A DNA stretch of 64,000 nt from Luidia sarsii (Eukaryota; Echinodermata; Asteroidea; Paxillosida; Luidiidae), in contig OX465102.1 in the NCBI GenBank assembly GCA_949987565.1, positions 27,473,370 through 27,537,369 on the forward strand. The letters run 5' to 3'. Positions within the stretch are counted from its first letter, which is position 1, and each line of letters opens with the position of its first letter. The notes below the pieces were generated by a model. It saw only the letters and a list, made by a program, of their open reading frames with translations. It was not told the DNA's origin and searched no databases. The position numbers and the translations under genes are program-made. Shown here piece after piece: positions 38,500-48,671 of this stretch.

Positions 38500-38995
38500 C
38501 TCTGCCTCCCTGTCTCTCTGCCTCCCTGCCTCCATGCCTCCCTGTCTCTCTTCTTCCCTGCCTCCTTGCCTTCTTGCCTCCTTTCCTCCTTGCCACCCTG
38601 CCTCCCTGCTTCCCTGCCTCCCTGCCTCCCTGCCTCCCTGCCTCCCTGCCTCCTTGCCTCCCTGCCTTTTTTGCCTCCTTGCCTCCCTGCCTCCCTGCCA
38701 CCCTGCCTCCCTGTATCCCTGTCTCCCTGCCTTCCTGCCTCCCTGCCTCCCTGCCTCCCTGCCTCCCTGCCTCCCTGCCTCCCTGCCTCCCTGCCTCCCT
38801 ACCTCCCTGCCTCCCTGCATCCCTGCCTCTCTGCCTCTCTGCCTCTCTGCCTCTCTGCCTCCCTGCCTCCCTGCCTCCCTGCCTCCCTGCCACCCTGCCT
38901 CCCTGCCACCCTGCCTCCCTGCCACCCTGCCTCCCTGCCTCCCTGCATCCCTGTCTCTCTGCCTCCCTGCCTCCCTGCCTCTCTGCCTTTCCTTT
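38500..38995. repeat. 8-bp minisatellite-like array CCTCCCTG
   Basis: About 60 tandem 8-base units, mostly CCTCCCTG, with CCACCCTG, CCTCTCTG and CATCCCTG variants clustered in blocks. Because 8 is not a multiple of 3, every frame cycles through a 24-base super-unit free of stops. Long open frames therefore appear on both strands (for example 328 codons plus at 38346-39332 and 320 codons minus at 38303-39265). These are artefacts of the array and not genes. Flanks 38350-38500 and 39000-39110 are CT-rich transition zones. Confidence 0.95.
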
Positions 38996-39385
38996 CTGCC
39001 GCTCAGTCTCCATGTCATGTCTCTGTCTCCCCATCCCCCCACTCTCTCTGCATGTTTGGCAGTCTGGTAGTCTGTCTATCTCCTCCTCTGTCTCCCCATC
39101 CCAAGCTGCTGAGAAACTGGCGATCATTCCTCCCATTCTAACAGTGAGCTCGATAGATGAGTTGACATCTTGTCGGCTTGAGGCCTTGCAGCTGAGCATC
39201 TGTGCAAGAGACATGTTTGTGCAACGACCCAGAGATTTGCATTCAAACTGGATTGTGCCAGTCACTTACTTTGCCCTCCCAAATGGCATGGTCGGGGCTG
39301 TGGGAACTGCAAATCTACGTCTGAATAAATGATATACATGTGTATTGCTTACACATTCCTTGGGAATGCTTGAAATTTTAAGTCG

Positions 39386-39572
39386 GTGAGATGTTTGCTG
39401 TAAAGTAACTGCTTACTGACTGAAATGACCGAATAAGTAAATCTCAAAATTTCAGAGGGCCAACGTTTCGATCCAAGAAGGACCTTCCTCATAACCTGAT
39501 GTTTCGATCCTAGCTGGACCTTACTCAAAAGTCCAGCTTGGATTAAAAAAAACATCGGGCCATCTAAATGTT
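39386..39572 (+). mobile_element. F1 element with a repeated core
   Basis: AACTGCTTACTGACTGAAAT begins the copy. The core GTTTCGATCC occurs twice (about 39467 and 39504), as if the centre had been duplicated, then an inverted AACATCGGGCCATCTAAAT arm follows. Confidence 0.68.
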
Positions 39573-39619
39573 TGTGTCAGTTGTTTGCTAAAATTGCTAC
39601 AATTCATAACAACCAGGTC

Positions 39620-40110
39620 ACCTTATGCGATCCTTTCATCGAGTACGATCTGGAAAAGTCGCACACGACCGTGCGCGGCTACGATCGCAACTCGGTTTTC
39701 TCGTAGTCACGGGCATAATCGATGTTATTATCTCGTTCGACCTTCAATGCTCCATATACGCTCTACCTGCGTCCATGCTCTCAATCTGACGTGATCTTAA
39801 CATGACCAAGGCTCGTGTTGTTCACTTCTCGTTCGAGAAGACTGAGCCTTGCTCATCTCCGCTCCAGCCTTGATTGTCCCTCGACCAATGCGTCCTTTCC
39901 TCGACCTTGCTTGCTCTTTCGACGCTCTCTGTGCGACTTTTAGGTCGAGGCTCAGTTTTTTTACATGATGTCAAAACAAAAAAAGAGCTACGATCTCTTT
40001 TTCATGGAGACTATTCCTCATGCATGTTCAGCCACGGGAGATGGAGGCGTGATCGAGCCTGGGTCAACCATTGACTACGTGCAACCTGCGGCAACCCAGC
40101 CACGCTAAAT
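39620..40110. other. CpG-rich patch of unknown nature
   Basis: CpG occurs at high density (GACCGTGCGCGG, CTACGATCGCAACTCG, CCTCGACC and others) in contrast to both flanks. It holds a hairpin, CTTCTCG/CGAGAAG (39825-39840), nested in CAAGGCTC/GAGCCTTG, and CCTCGACC-type inverted repeats near 39900 and 39945. Short frames (for example 39874-40074 plus) have no recognisable product. It could be a recently arrived element or an unmethylated regulatory site. Confidence 0.4.
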
Positions 40111-40929
40111 TTGTGATTGCAGCTCAGTCTTCCGGGAAGACTTCTCGGTGAAATGACCGCATTAGAGAAAGTTGAAAACAGATGGTGTTCTCAATGGGAC
40201 ATTTTTCCATGGCAATATGCCTATTACAACCATGGGTTATATGCAACTAACGAATGAAGATACTTGGAGACAACGTTGTACTTGGAGTGATGTGGTTTAT
40301 TCAGCTGGACACGATGTCTGTTTGATTCTCCATTCAGCAGGGTTTATATACATTTTATGATCATTCCAAACATGCAAATATCACAGGAGTTTCCTGCCTT
40401 ATTAGGAATTGCTTAACAGTCACTTACATATTCATATACAATCAAAGGATGTGTCTGGTCCACTATTGGTCTTGGGCAGGGCTAGGCAAATGAGTAAAGG
40501 TGGCTTTCCGTGAACTGACTCACTGTGGCCAAGTTCCAGTCCAGCCCAGCCCAGTGTCCGCATTCCTCGGACAAAAAGTCTCACTTCTAGGAAAGGGGTC
40601 TTGCCCCTTCAAGGCCAACTCAGCACAGTTACACATACAGTACATGTACACAAGCATGGTGTTTTATCATGGTGATAGTATCTCATGAATTTATAGGGCC
40701 TGAAATTGGATCCGACCATGACCTTACTCAAAGGCAGAATATCATTTACATGTATAGTCATTTGATAAATTGTAGTCTACGTGGATGTATGAAATTATGC
40801 AACCTTGTACTGGATCTGTAGGACCTACACGTATTCACATGTGCATGTACAACCTTTGACATGCTTAGTTACATGCAATGGCCAATATTAAATCTGATGA
40901 TGAACAGTCAACAGACCACTCCTGTTGTT

Positions 40930-41612
40930 TAATCCCACTGGGGTCGTTTCCTCTGTCCAAATGATTACAATTTGAATCGCGTTAAAGTAAAAGGCCGTTT
41001 TCTTTTTGCTCACGTTTGTAAAAAAAAAAATCATGAGCTGATTGTGGTTCTAAGCAGTTGTGGTCAAATGGTGGGCGGGTCCTTGAAGGTGGCCCCAAAA
41101 TGTGAGATTTTGCAAGCTTTAATGTCACTACTTCAGTGATGATAATTCTGGAGAATATGCCAGCTTGTGCAGTGATGAAAATAAAATGAGGATGTGTGCT
41201 ACGGTGCTAGTAAGGCAATAAACTTGGCTAATGTCCAGAAATGCACTGGCGTGGTAGAAAATAAAAGAGGTAAGTTCACTCTAATGAATAATTGACTAAA
41301 ATGTCAAGGTTTCAATTTCAATTTCCACACATGCAGGGAGACAGAAACAAGCATGACACTCTGAGCATGAGCTGTAGTCCTACATTGTGTAATTTAAGAA
41401 AAAAAAGTGCAATTCAGAGGAATATTCCCACACACATCGCGTCACAAATGAAGGCAATTATTTGGAAAAGTCCCACTAATAGTGGAGTCTCACTCACAAT
41501 TCAAATCCCATTATTAATTGTGTCCACGTCCACACACAAAAAATGGAGTTAAAATCGTGATTCTAATCACAATCCAAATAATTTTCTTTATTTGGGACAA
41601 TGGAAATGGCCC
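40930..41612 (+). mobile_element. F3 element interrupted by a 240-bp insertion
   Basis: The left part (to about 41094) matches other F3 copies through GTGGTCAAATGGTGG. The family sequence then resumes near 41400 with GTGCAATTCAGAGGAATATT and runs to the right end at TGGCCC (41612). Between them lies the unit 41095-41330, which also occurs inverted at 42313-42555 and is therefore a later insertion. The left terminus is diverged. Confidence 0.7.
41095..41330 (+). repeat. 240-bp dispersed repeat, copy inserted in an F3 element
   Basis: It shares GATAATTCTGGAGAATAT, GAGGATGTGTGCTACGGTGC and TTTCAATTTCAATTTCC with the complement of 42313-42555, in the same order. It splits an F3 copy, so it arrived after F3. 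No terminal inverted repeats are evident, and it is not a TIR-type element as far as I can see. Confidence 0.75.
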
Positions 41613-42312
41613 TGTTCTAACCCTATCCTAACCCTACTCTGATACAATACTGACCCAAAATAACAAGTGTAATTTTCTATACACACCAGATTAATTTATT
41701 TGCAGATTTTTTTTTTATTCTGCCTTTGATAAAGTTTCTGCCAGGATTGAAATACCAGGCCCCCTATCCTTTAATTTTTGTGAAAAAAAAACCCAAAAAC
41801 CAAACCTCCCAGGAGAATAAATTAAAGGTCACTTTTGTAAATTAGTCTTTCATTCAACCCTCTCAATCGGACATTGGTCCAGAATCAGTCGGTAGCCTCT
41901 CTCCAACGTGCCCTGCCGATGGCTTCAGATGTTGACCTGACATAATTGGACATTGGCATTTCAGACCATAGCTAAAGTACAGGCACCAGAGCCGGTGCTA
42001 TCCAGTACTGGTATTTATCCGTGCAATTGTAAGAATTTATTTATATTTATTTGTGGCGGTTGGAGTGCATGACATTTATCAATGGGTGTGTTGTTTTTTC
42101 CCCAAATGGAATGAATGCCATTGATTGCTTTATACAAATGTGCATACATTCCTAGCAGGACCTTTCACAAAGACAGAAAGCCAGTCTGCATTTGAAAAAG
42201 GCCCAATCAATTTTTAACATTTTGGTGGTTAAAGTCAATATTAAAGGAGTTTGCTTCATTTTTGTACTTGAACCTCATCATGACAGATACATACATGCAT
42301 GTACACACGGTG

Positions 42313-42555
42313 CGGAAATTGAAATTGAAACCTTGACATTTTAGTCAATTATTCATTAGAGTGAACTTGCCTCTTTTATTTTCTACCACGCTAGTGCATT
42401 TACAAGGGTACACGAGTATGTGTGGACATTAGCCAAGTTTTTTGCCTTACTAGCACCGTAGCACACATCCTCATTTCATTTTCATCACTGCACAAGCTGG
42501 TATATTCTCCAGAATTATCATCTCTGAAGTAGTGACACCAAAATCTCACATTTTT
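42313..42555 (-). repeat. 240-bp dispersed repeat, inverted copy
   Basis: It is the complement of 41095-41330 with one roughly 19-base indel (around 42405-42425). The two copies face each other across about 980 bases and could form a large stem-loop. Confidence 0.75.
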
Positions 42556-43326
42556 CATCAATCATCGAGTATAATATTTGAGCACCATTTTTTTCTTAAT
42601 TGTGTAAGAAAAATTGCTTTGGACAGTCGGTGCTGCTCAGTCAGAAGACACTGCACAAGACCAATGCTGAAATGATTAAAATTGGTCTGTGGATATGTAG
42701 ACCCCAAAATTCAGTATTTTTATTTTTTTTGCAAGGGGGGGGGTGTGTTCTATGAATTTAATTTTGTTATTTTTTATCCATGTGTCTTCTGCAAGTACTT
42801 GAGACAATAACGATACAAAACCCACTAGCTATACACTCAGCACTTCCTCCTGGGATGCGAGTCCAGCCTTGTTTACATTTCCCATTTGTTATCGTCCCGG
42901 ACTTCACTCCCACCCCCACCCCCCCCTTGTCGTCGTTGTCGTCGATGCAAATTGCATTATACAAGTCATTTATAGGCATGCAGTTATCCCATTATGCAAA
43001 AAAAAGCGTGGGAATAGTGAAGTGATTTAATTAAGTGAGTGGCTAGGGCAAAGTGAATTTAGCATGTGAAGTTAACAATACATGTGTTAATCCTGATTGG
43101 AGAGTCTAAAGGAAAAGAACCACGTAGGCTGCCCACCGTATGGTAATTGCCACTTCGGATGTTGTACAGCCATGTACTCTATTTTTATGTCTTACCGAAT
43201 CATCCAACTGCCAGTTTTGCGTTCATTTTGGGGAAATGGTTTACACACAAAATAATAAACAAAAATATCATATTGATTTTCATTACAGTTCAGTTTTTAC
43301 AGAATTATTAATAGGAATTGACTAAG

Positions 43327-43487
43327 GTGATATACAAAAATGTTGCAAACTGCTTACTGACTAAAATAATCAAAATGCAAATCTTAAAATTTAGTGGGCC
43401 TGACGTTTCGATCCTAGCAGTACCTTTCTCAAATGCCTTTGAGAAAGGTCCTGCTAGGATCGAAACGTCAGGCCCATTAAATTTTAG
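43327..43487. mobile_element. F1 foldback, best-preserved copy
   Basis: GTGATATACAAAAATGTTGC marks the left end, as also at 60371. The left core GACGTTTCGATCCTAGCAG and the right core CTGCTAGGATCGAAACGTC are exact complements, separated by a short centre with CTTTCTCAAATGCCTTTGAG. A second, diverged F1 copy follows directly (about 43500-43610). Confidence 0.87.
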
Positions 43488-44365
43488 GAATTGACTACAG
43501 TAATATGCAAAAATTACCGACTAAAATGACCAAAAAGTGAATAAGGGACAATGTCCCTGTCCTTCCGTCTCTGAGAAAGGTCCTCCTAGGTTCAAACCCT
43601 CAGGCCCTCCTTATTTTTAATTTACAGTAGGAAATATAAATCGAGGTACTTATTGAATCTTAGTTTCTTATTCATTTGATTTTAATGGTTTCCAAACTTC
43701 CAAGCCATTCTCTCCCTCTAAAATGATTGTTTTTAGGATCTTCTCTTCTTTCCTCAGTTCGAAAACAATGTTGTACGTATTCATTACCAACTGAATCGAT
43801 CACTCAGCCCACTGAATGAAAACAGGAAATTTATGAACCAGTGATAATGGCAAAGTACAGCAATGTTACCTGAATGCCGTGGGGATTATTGGTGCAGTGA
43901 TAAAAAAAAGCAGAAGAAGAAACAAGCCTACAGTGTAATGCCATAGCAATCTCTGTGTGCATCACGCGTATGCGGTGTGCTAAACGTAATTGCAGTTGTA
44001 GCTTGTGGTGGTGCTGTGTTTATTGCACAGGTATGTACAGTACTAGGACCGGTGTAGGCTTGCATTGCCCTGTAACCAAGGGACTGCCACAATCCATTAG
44101 TCCATCCCCACTTTGCCTTGCTTGGGATTACCTGCGCCATGACCCCAGCCTCGTATTCTGTGGTCTCGGCCTAATCGGGAACCGGTGCTGGCAGTGTGGA
44201 ATACGTGGGACTTTGGTGTTGAAGGGGGGGGGGACCAGTCAGTTTGGAGAAGAGCGGGTAGACGGATATACTCGGGACTCTGGAACCACAGCATGCAGTC
44301 GACCACCGAGCCGTCACACAGTCTCCACACACACTGCCGTGCTTTATTAGTTCTGGCTTGCGTCA

Positions 44366-44644
44366 TCACAGGCCGGCCCGTTTCTCCCGTCTCCCGGACT
44401 GTTGTCGTCCCGCCGCGGTAATTGAGGCCGGGAGCCTGCCATCTGTTTTATTTCTCTTCTTCTTCCTCGGTCGTCGCTGTCGGGATGCAGCTGGAGTTGG
44501 CTGGCTTGTTGTCTGAACGCTGTTTGTCAATGATGCGCTGCAGTCCGATGGGACGCCTTGATCACCTGAACCGTGTCCGTAGCCGCTGAAGCGGTTGCTA
44601 AGGTTGGATTTATTAGGGGAAGGCATCCTTATCTCGGAGCGCAA
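44366..44644 (-). CDS. possible coding exon or short open frame in a CpG-rich patch, product unknown
   Basis: The minus strand carries a 92-codon frame whose sequence looks like an intrinsically disordered protein: Ser/Asn/Gly-rich at the start, a basic block with RPRKKKRN in the middle, and a basic tail. Codons near the start favour C at the third position, as in the CAP-Gly exon and unlike nearby non-coding DNA. The patch is unusually rich in CpG (for example CCGCCGCGG near 44412), while CpG is sparse in most of the window. No domain is recognisable, the frame lies opposite in direction to the CAP-Gly exon, and I find no convincing splice sites. It may equally be a CpG-rich regulatory region. 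Confidence 0.2.
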   Translation of the reverse strand: MRSEIRMPSPNKSNLSNRFSGYGHGSGDQGVPSDCSASLTNSVQTTSQPTPAASRQRRPRKKKRNKTDGRLPASITAAGRQQSGRREKRAGL

Positions 44645-45643
44645 GGCATCGGAGTGGCTAAGTCGCTAGAGCTGTGTGTGCATGTGTGTGTTTGTGCATA
44701 GGCATCCATGCATGTCTGAGGCACAAGCTGTTCGACACACCGTCGCCCATCTTTGGAGCAGTACGGAACACTCCTGTCCACGGCAAATGTTGCGCATGTT
44801 TTCAAGATCTGCTCAGCTGAGTGCCAACTGTCGATTCAAGTATCGGTAATTGGTCCCCGCCCGGGCTGAGGAGAGCAGGCAGCTGGGAGCCTCTGTCTGC
44901 AGACATTTGACTGTGAGAAGCACTGCATGAAGAGGCAGCGTTTGCTCCACACTGGCCAGCGACCCAGTGGAGGTTTTGTAAGTTTATCTTGGATTGTCGG
45001 TGGCCAGCTGAATCAACCGAATTGGAACTGGCAGCGAAAAGGAACATGGCGTAAAACCAAGCAATGAGGCAAGGTTCTGTCTGATTTTTTTTTTTTTTTT
45101 CGATGGAAATCGAGACTGCCAAGAAAACCTGGAATATCATCAGGTGTTGGATGTGATCTCATTCCTTGCTTATTGTGCATGCACGTGTCCGTGCACAATG
45201 GGACATCCTCTACATGTACGTGTACGTGCATCACCCACGGTGTCAGAAGTCTAACGTCTGTGTGCGTGAAGTGATTGCCGCTCTGTGGGAAGCTGTGAGA
45301 TGATTCATACACCTGTACACTGTTGCATCCCCCCCCTCCGGCCCAATGCACACTGCATACACTAGGAGCATTACCCGGCAGAGACGGCCCCAGCTCTGGG
45401 AACTATGTAACATGGTGATTGATAATGGCTGCACGTGCAGGTAGACGACCCCGAGTGAACTGGCGTGGGGACGAATACAAGTATATCTTGCCCTGTCATG
45501 AACTAGTGCTTTGCTGTCTCGCACGGCCTCTAAGAGAATCATTTCACCCCAAAGGAAACTAGGAATGCTTTTTGTGATCACCGTCGGTCATGCATGATTT
45601 ATATGTATCTCTCTGGACTCTAATCGGACAGCAAAAAAGCGGC

Positions 45644-45666
45644 GGGTGGGGGGAGGGGGGAGGGGG
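45644..45666 (+). other. G-quadruplex-type motif
   Basis: Four G-runs of three to six, separated by single T or A bases (GGGTGGGGGGAGGGGGGAGG and on), fit the G3+N1-7 rule on the plus strand. It lies at the right end of the repeat-poor block at 44-46 kb. Confidence 0.7.
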
Positions 45667-46218
45667 AAGAAGCTCTTTGTGTTGATCGTATTCAGTCTGT
45701 GTCCCCTGTGTGTGAAGACACTCCTGCAATCCAATCACGTTTCAACAAGTCCGTTTATCGGTGCTCGAGTCTAAAATTGGTCGGCCTTGCACATCTGGCT
45801 GGCCGGTGATCATCTAAAGACATGCATCTGCTCTTGCTGAGGATTATTGGGAACCCACACCGCACCTCCCTCCCTGCCAGTCGGTCCTCTAGCTAGCCCT
45901 CTGGAGTTGAAAAGGCCCGGACGGACTGACGACATGCCAGTGCCTGCCCCTGAGCCGCTGATCTGTCTCCGCATCTGAGCCCCGGCCCGACCCAAAGCAC
46001 CGCCATGATGCAGGTCTGACTTTCCCATTCCCATTCCCCATTCTGCCATTTTCAGATCAGATGCCAGATGCATGCATGTGTGTATATGTAATTATGTTCA
46101 AATCGGGGCACAACAAAGAATCTGAAGTATTTGAGTGTGCTGTATGCATACGGTACGCACATACGCGAGTGGGTATTGGGAGTGTAGCCGCGTAGTGTAA
46201 GGACCTTGTAGTTGTTAA

Positions 46219-47170
46219 AGGTCAACTGAAGTGCAAAAATTAGAAAATCCTGATTTGGCATTAAATATGTTCATTGGTACATTGTAATTCCAGATCAAAC
46301 ATAAATTTTGTGTTTCAGGCTTATTAGAAGCCTTTTATAATTAATTAAAATTATGCTCGTAGTTATTGAGGGCGCTGTTCTTTACGTCACCGGATGAACG
46401 CAGAATTTTTGTTCTCTCCCCGCGAAAGCCATATGCACTTAGATAGTCGGAGAGGTTCCCTGACGCGTTCAGCAGATAATGCACGTTTTTTTAGCGTGGC
46501 ACCAGTCTTTTTCTCGGCGAGAAAAACCTGACAATTTTGTTGGCCGAGACGTCTTTCGACAAGCTTTTTCTTCGGAATCAGATGAATTCTAAATCGATAA
46601 CAAGGATAGAAATTCTGAAAATAGTTTTCCTATGGCCACAGTCGGGAACACGTTGCCAAACCATACACGTATGAGCCTGAATGGTCTCCATGAAAACAAG
46701 CTTCGAAATGGACACTGCACTGCACGATTTGACGGGTCGGATTATTTCGGTTGTGTCAGCGTGATTTTTGACGTCAAAATGCGGCTTATTCTAGGATCGT
46801 CAGGGAATAAATACATGTTTATTCCACTGCTGCAATCTTCAACAACGAATCTGGCTGGCGTGTCAACGGGTTTGTCGATATTTACTCCCGAAATCGGTTC
46901 TCTTGAAAAACGTGCACTGACTGTTGGTATACACGAACGTACAATGCAATAGTTCCCCGACAAGAGTAATGGACCGAGTCTTCATCCGCTGACATCACCA
47001 AGGCCGTCCTCCACGGGGGCGTGGCTGCTCCCCCTTCCAAACTTAAATAATTTTTTTAAACTCTTTCCCATAGTTTAACATTCGGAAAAAATGCATGGAT
47101 GTATTTTACTGACACCATAGTATTATTTGAAATAATAAAAACGAATTCCAAAATGCATTGCAGTTGACCT
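46219..47170. mobile_element. 952-bp TTAA-flanked element with terminal repeat AGGTCAACTG (T3)
   Basis: It is flanked by TTAA at 46215-46218 and 47171-47174. The ends AGGTCAACTGAAGTGCA and (inverted) AGGTCAACTGCAATGCA are 15/17 identical. It is the longest miniature element here and visibly richer in CpG than its flanks. Its longest plus-strand frame (46632-46952, 106 codons) has no recognisable domain and is far too short for a transposase. TTAA targets are known for the piggyBac and Kolobok superfamilies; the AGG start would fit Kolobok, but I cannot decide. Confidence 0.75.
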
Positions 47171-47174
47171 TTAA

Positions 47175-48498
47175 ACAAATGGCTATGGAGTATGGACTAT
47201 GGTGGAGTAACATACAGATTACAGAAATGATGTAAACTGCTTACTGATTTCAATGACCAAAATGACCCATAAACTATAGAGGGTCTGATGTATCATGTTA
47301 CGATACGAGCATGAGTTTCTCAAAAGTGGAAACGTCGGGCCCGATATTCCTCCATGGTTTTACGAATGGCAAAAGATTGCTAAAAGATTAAAAGAATTGT
47401 AATGTGGTATTTGCTAAAAACCCGAGAAATGTAAAGATGTTGCAGACTGCTCATGCACTGATGAAAATGACAGGTTACAAAATTACATTGACATGACATT
47501 TCAATCGTACCATCATTTTTACTTTGAAAAGGTCCTAATAGCTATTAGCTATTGTATTGGCCTAATGTACTAGTACTACCAGAACGTCAGCCCCTTGTCC
47601 CCTCAACTTTTCACTATTTCCTGTAAAAATGTTTGAATACAAGTTAAATATGGTCTTATTTTTAGATTGTCCTTCATAATAACGTACAGTCTCCCTGCCC
47701 CGAAGGGAATCGGTTCCAGTATTTTTTATCTTGGCTCGCAGATTTTCATTTGAGCAGGGATTGGAGCCAAAAATAAACATTGTCGCACAGGCAAATTGAC
47801 TTTCTGCCCAGTCAAGATGAAATTAGGGATGCCGGAGTAGTCGGGCCGCCTTATGTGGGATTCCTGAAGCATATCATTCACCTAAACCGTCTAAGCCAAG
47901 GTCACTCTCTGGATTAAGTGCATGGCCTCTAGTGCATGTAAATAGCCCTGGCTCTTAAGACAAGTTTTGCCGGGACCATTGTGGTGAAGTGTGTCTGTGC
48001 AAGAAATGCACGCATGTGCCCATGTCCATACAACAGTATGTGAAGGTACACATGCATGTACCGTATGGACATACACGTACATGTACATCTACAGTACTTG
48101 TGAATGAAGATATGTAAATATAGCTGTGTTTAGTGTAACCATGGTGTAACATGGTGTAACTGATGACTAATATAGCAGTTGTGCAAGTTGTGGATAAGCT
48201 TTCACAGTCTGAAGCAGTCTACCTTTAGTACCATGGCTATAAATCAAAGTGCTATTATTGTGACTACATGTATACATGTACATGTACGTGTACTGTACAG
48301 TACATTTGCTGTACATTTACTGCATGTACTGCACTGTACAGTACATGTGTACAAACATTAATAATAGAAACTCCACTTAAATATGAAATTTGTTAAATGT
48401 TTACAAAAACTGTACATGTACATGTACATATCAGACCGTCTCCTTTGTAGATCATAATTTTCAACCCTAATAGACTGATTGCACGACCAATGCTTACA
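47175..48498. other. non-coding stretch
   Basis: Diverged F1 relics at 47226 and 47441, a half-site of the ATGGAGGAA palindrome at 47347, and CATGTA words at 48060-48350. Confidence 0.5.
47226..47343 (+). mobile_element. F1 element, strongly diverged
   Basis: TGTAAACTGCTTACTGATTT opens the copy and GGAAACGTCGGGCCCGA closes it. The hallmark CGATCCTAGCAGGACC core is replaced by diverged sequence. A further relic (GTTGCAGACTGCTCATGC) lies at 47441. Confidence 0.5.
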
Positions 48499-48671
48499 TG
48501 CCATCGCGAGACTAAATATAGTGGGTATTTTTGCATCCCATTTGGTGCAGAACAGGAGTGGAAATGAGCAAAGAAGACTATCATATTGTCCACATTCTTC
48601 TTTGTACTTTTCCATCGCTGTTCTGTGCCAAATGAGATGAAAAAATACCCACTGTAAGTCACTCGATGGCA
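48499..48671. mobile_element. 173-bp nearly full-length foldback
   Basis: The outer arms (48499-48553 and 48619-48671) pair through AGTGGGTATTTTTGCATCCC against GATGAAAAAATACCCACTG and CAGAACAG against CTGTTCTG. Pairing continues inward (AACAGGAGTGGAAA with TTTTCCATCGCTGTT; AAAGAAGA with TCTTCTTT), leaving a short loop near 48585. No second copy in the window. Confidence 0.7.

Larger units (their letters stand above)
44090..46080. other. repeat-poor, GC-balanced 2-kb block
   Basis: It lacks the families F1-F5 and has few CATGTA words. CpG is frequent, most of all at 44380-44680. This is the longest such block outside the coding exon. Overlapping frames of 70-130 codons on both strands show no domain. 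It is a candidate regulatory region or an exon of a gene on either strand. Confidence 0.3.

Noticed and set aside
38303..39332. Open frames of 212-328 codons on both strands
   Set aside because: They are produced by the 8-bp CCTCCCTG array, are present on both strands with a 24-base translation period, and have no unique domain sequence.
39070..39332. Frame right of the CCTCCCTG array as a real C-terminal exon
   Set aside because: The open frame is carried in from the array; the roughly 80 unique residues show no domain and there is no splice acceptor evidence.
43590..43606. GGTTCAAACCC as a tRNA B box
   Set aside because: It is a mutated F1 core (GATCGAAACGT) and has no A box upstream.
46632..46952. 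106-codon frame inside the TTAA element as a transposase
   Set aside because: Far too short, and no DDE/DDD catalytic pattern or zinc-finger is visible.
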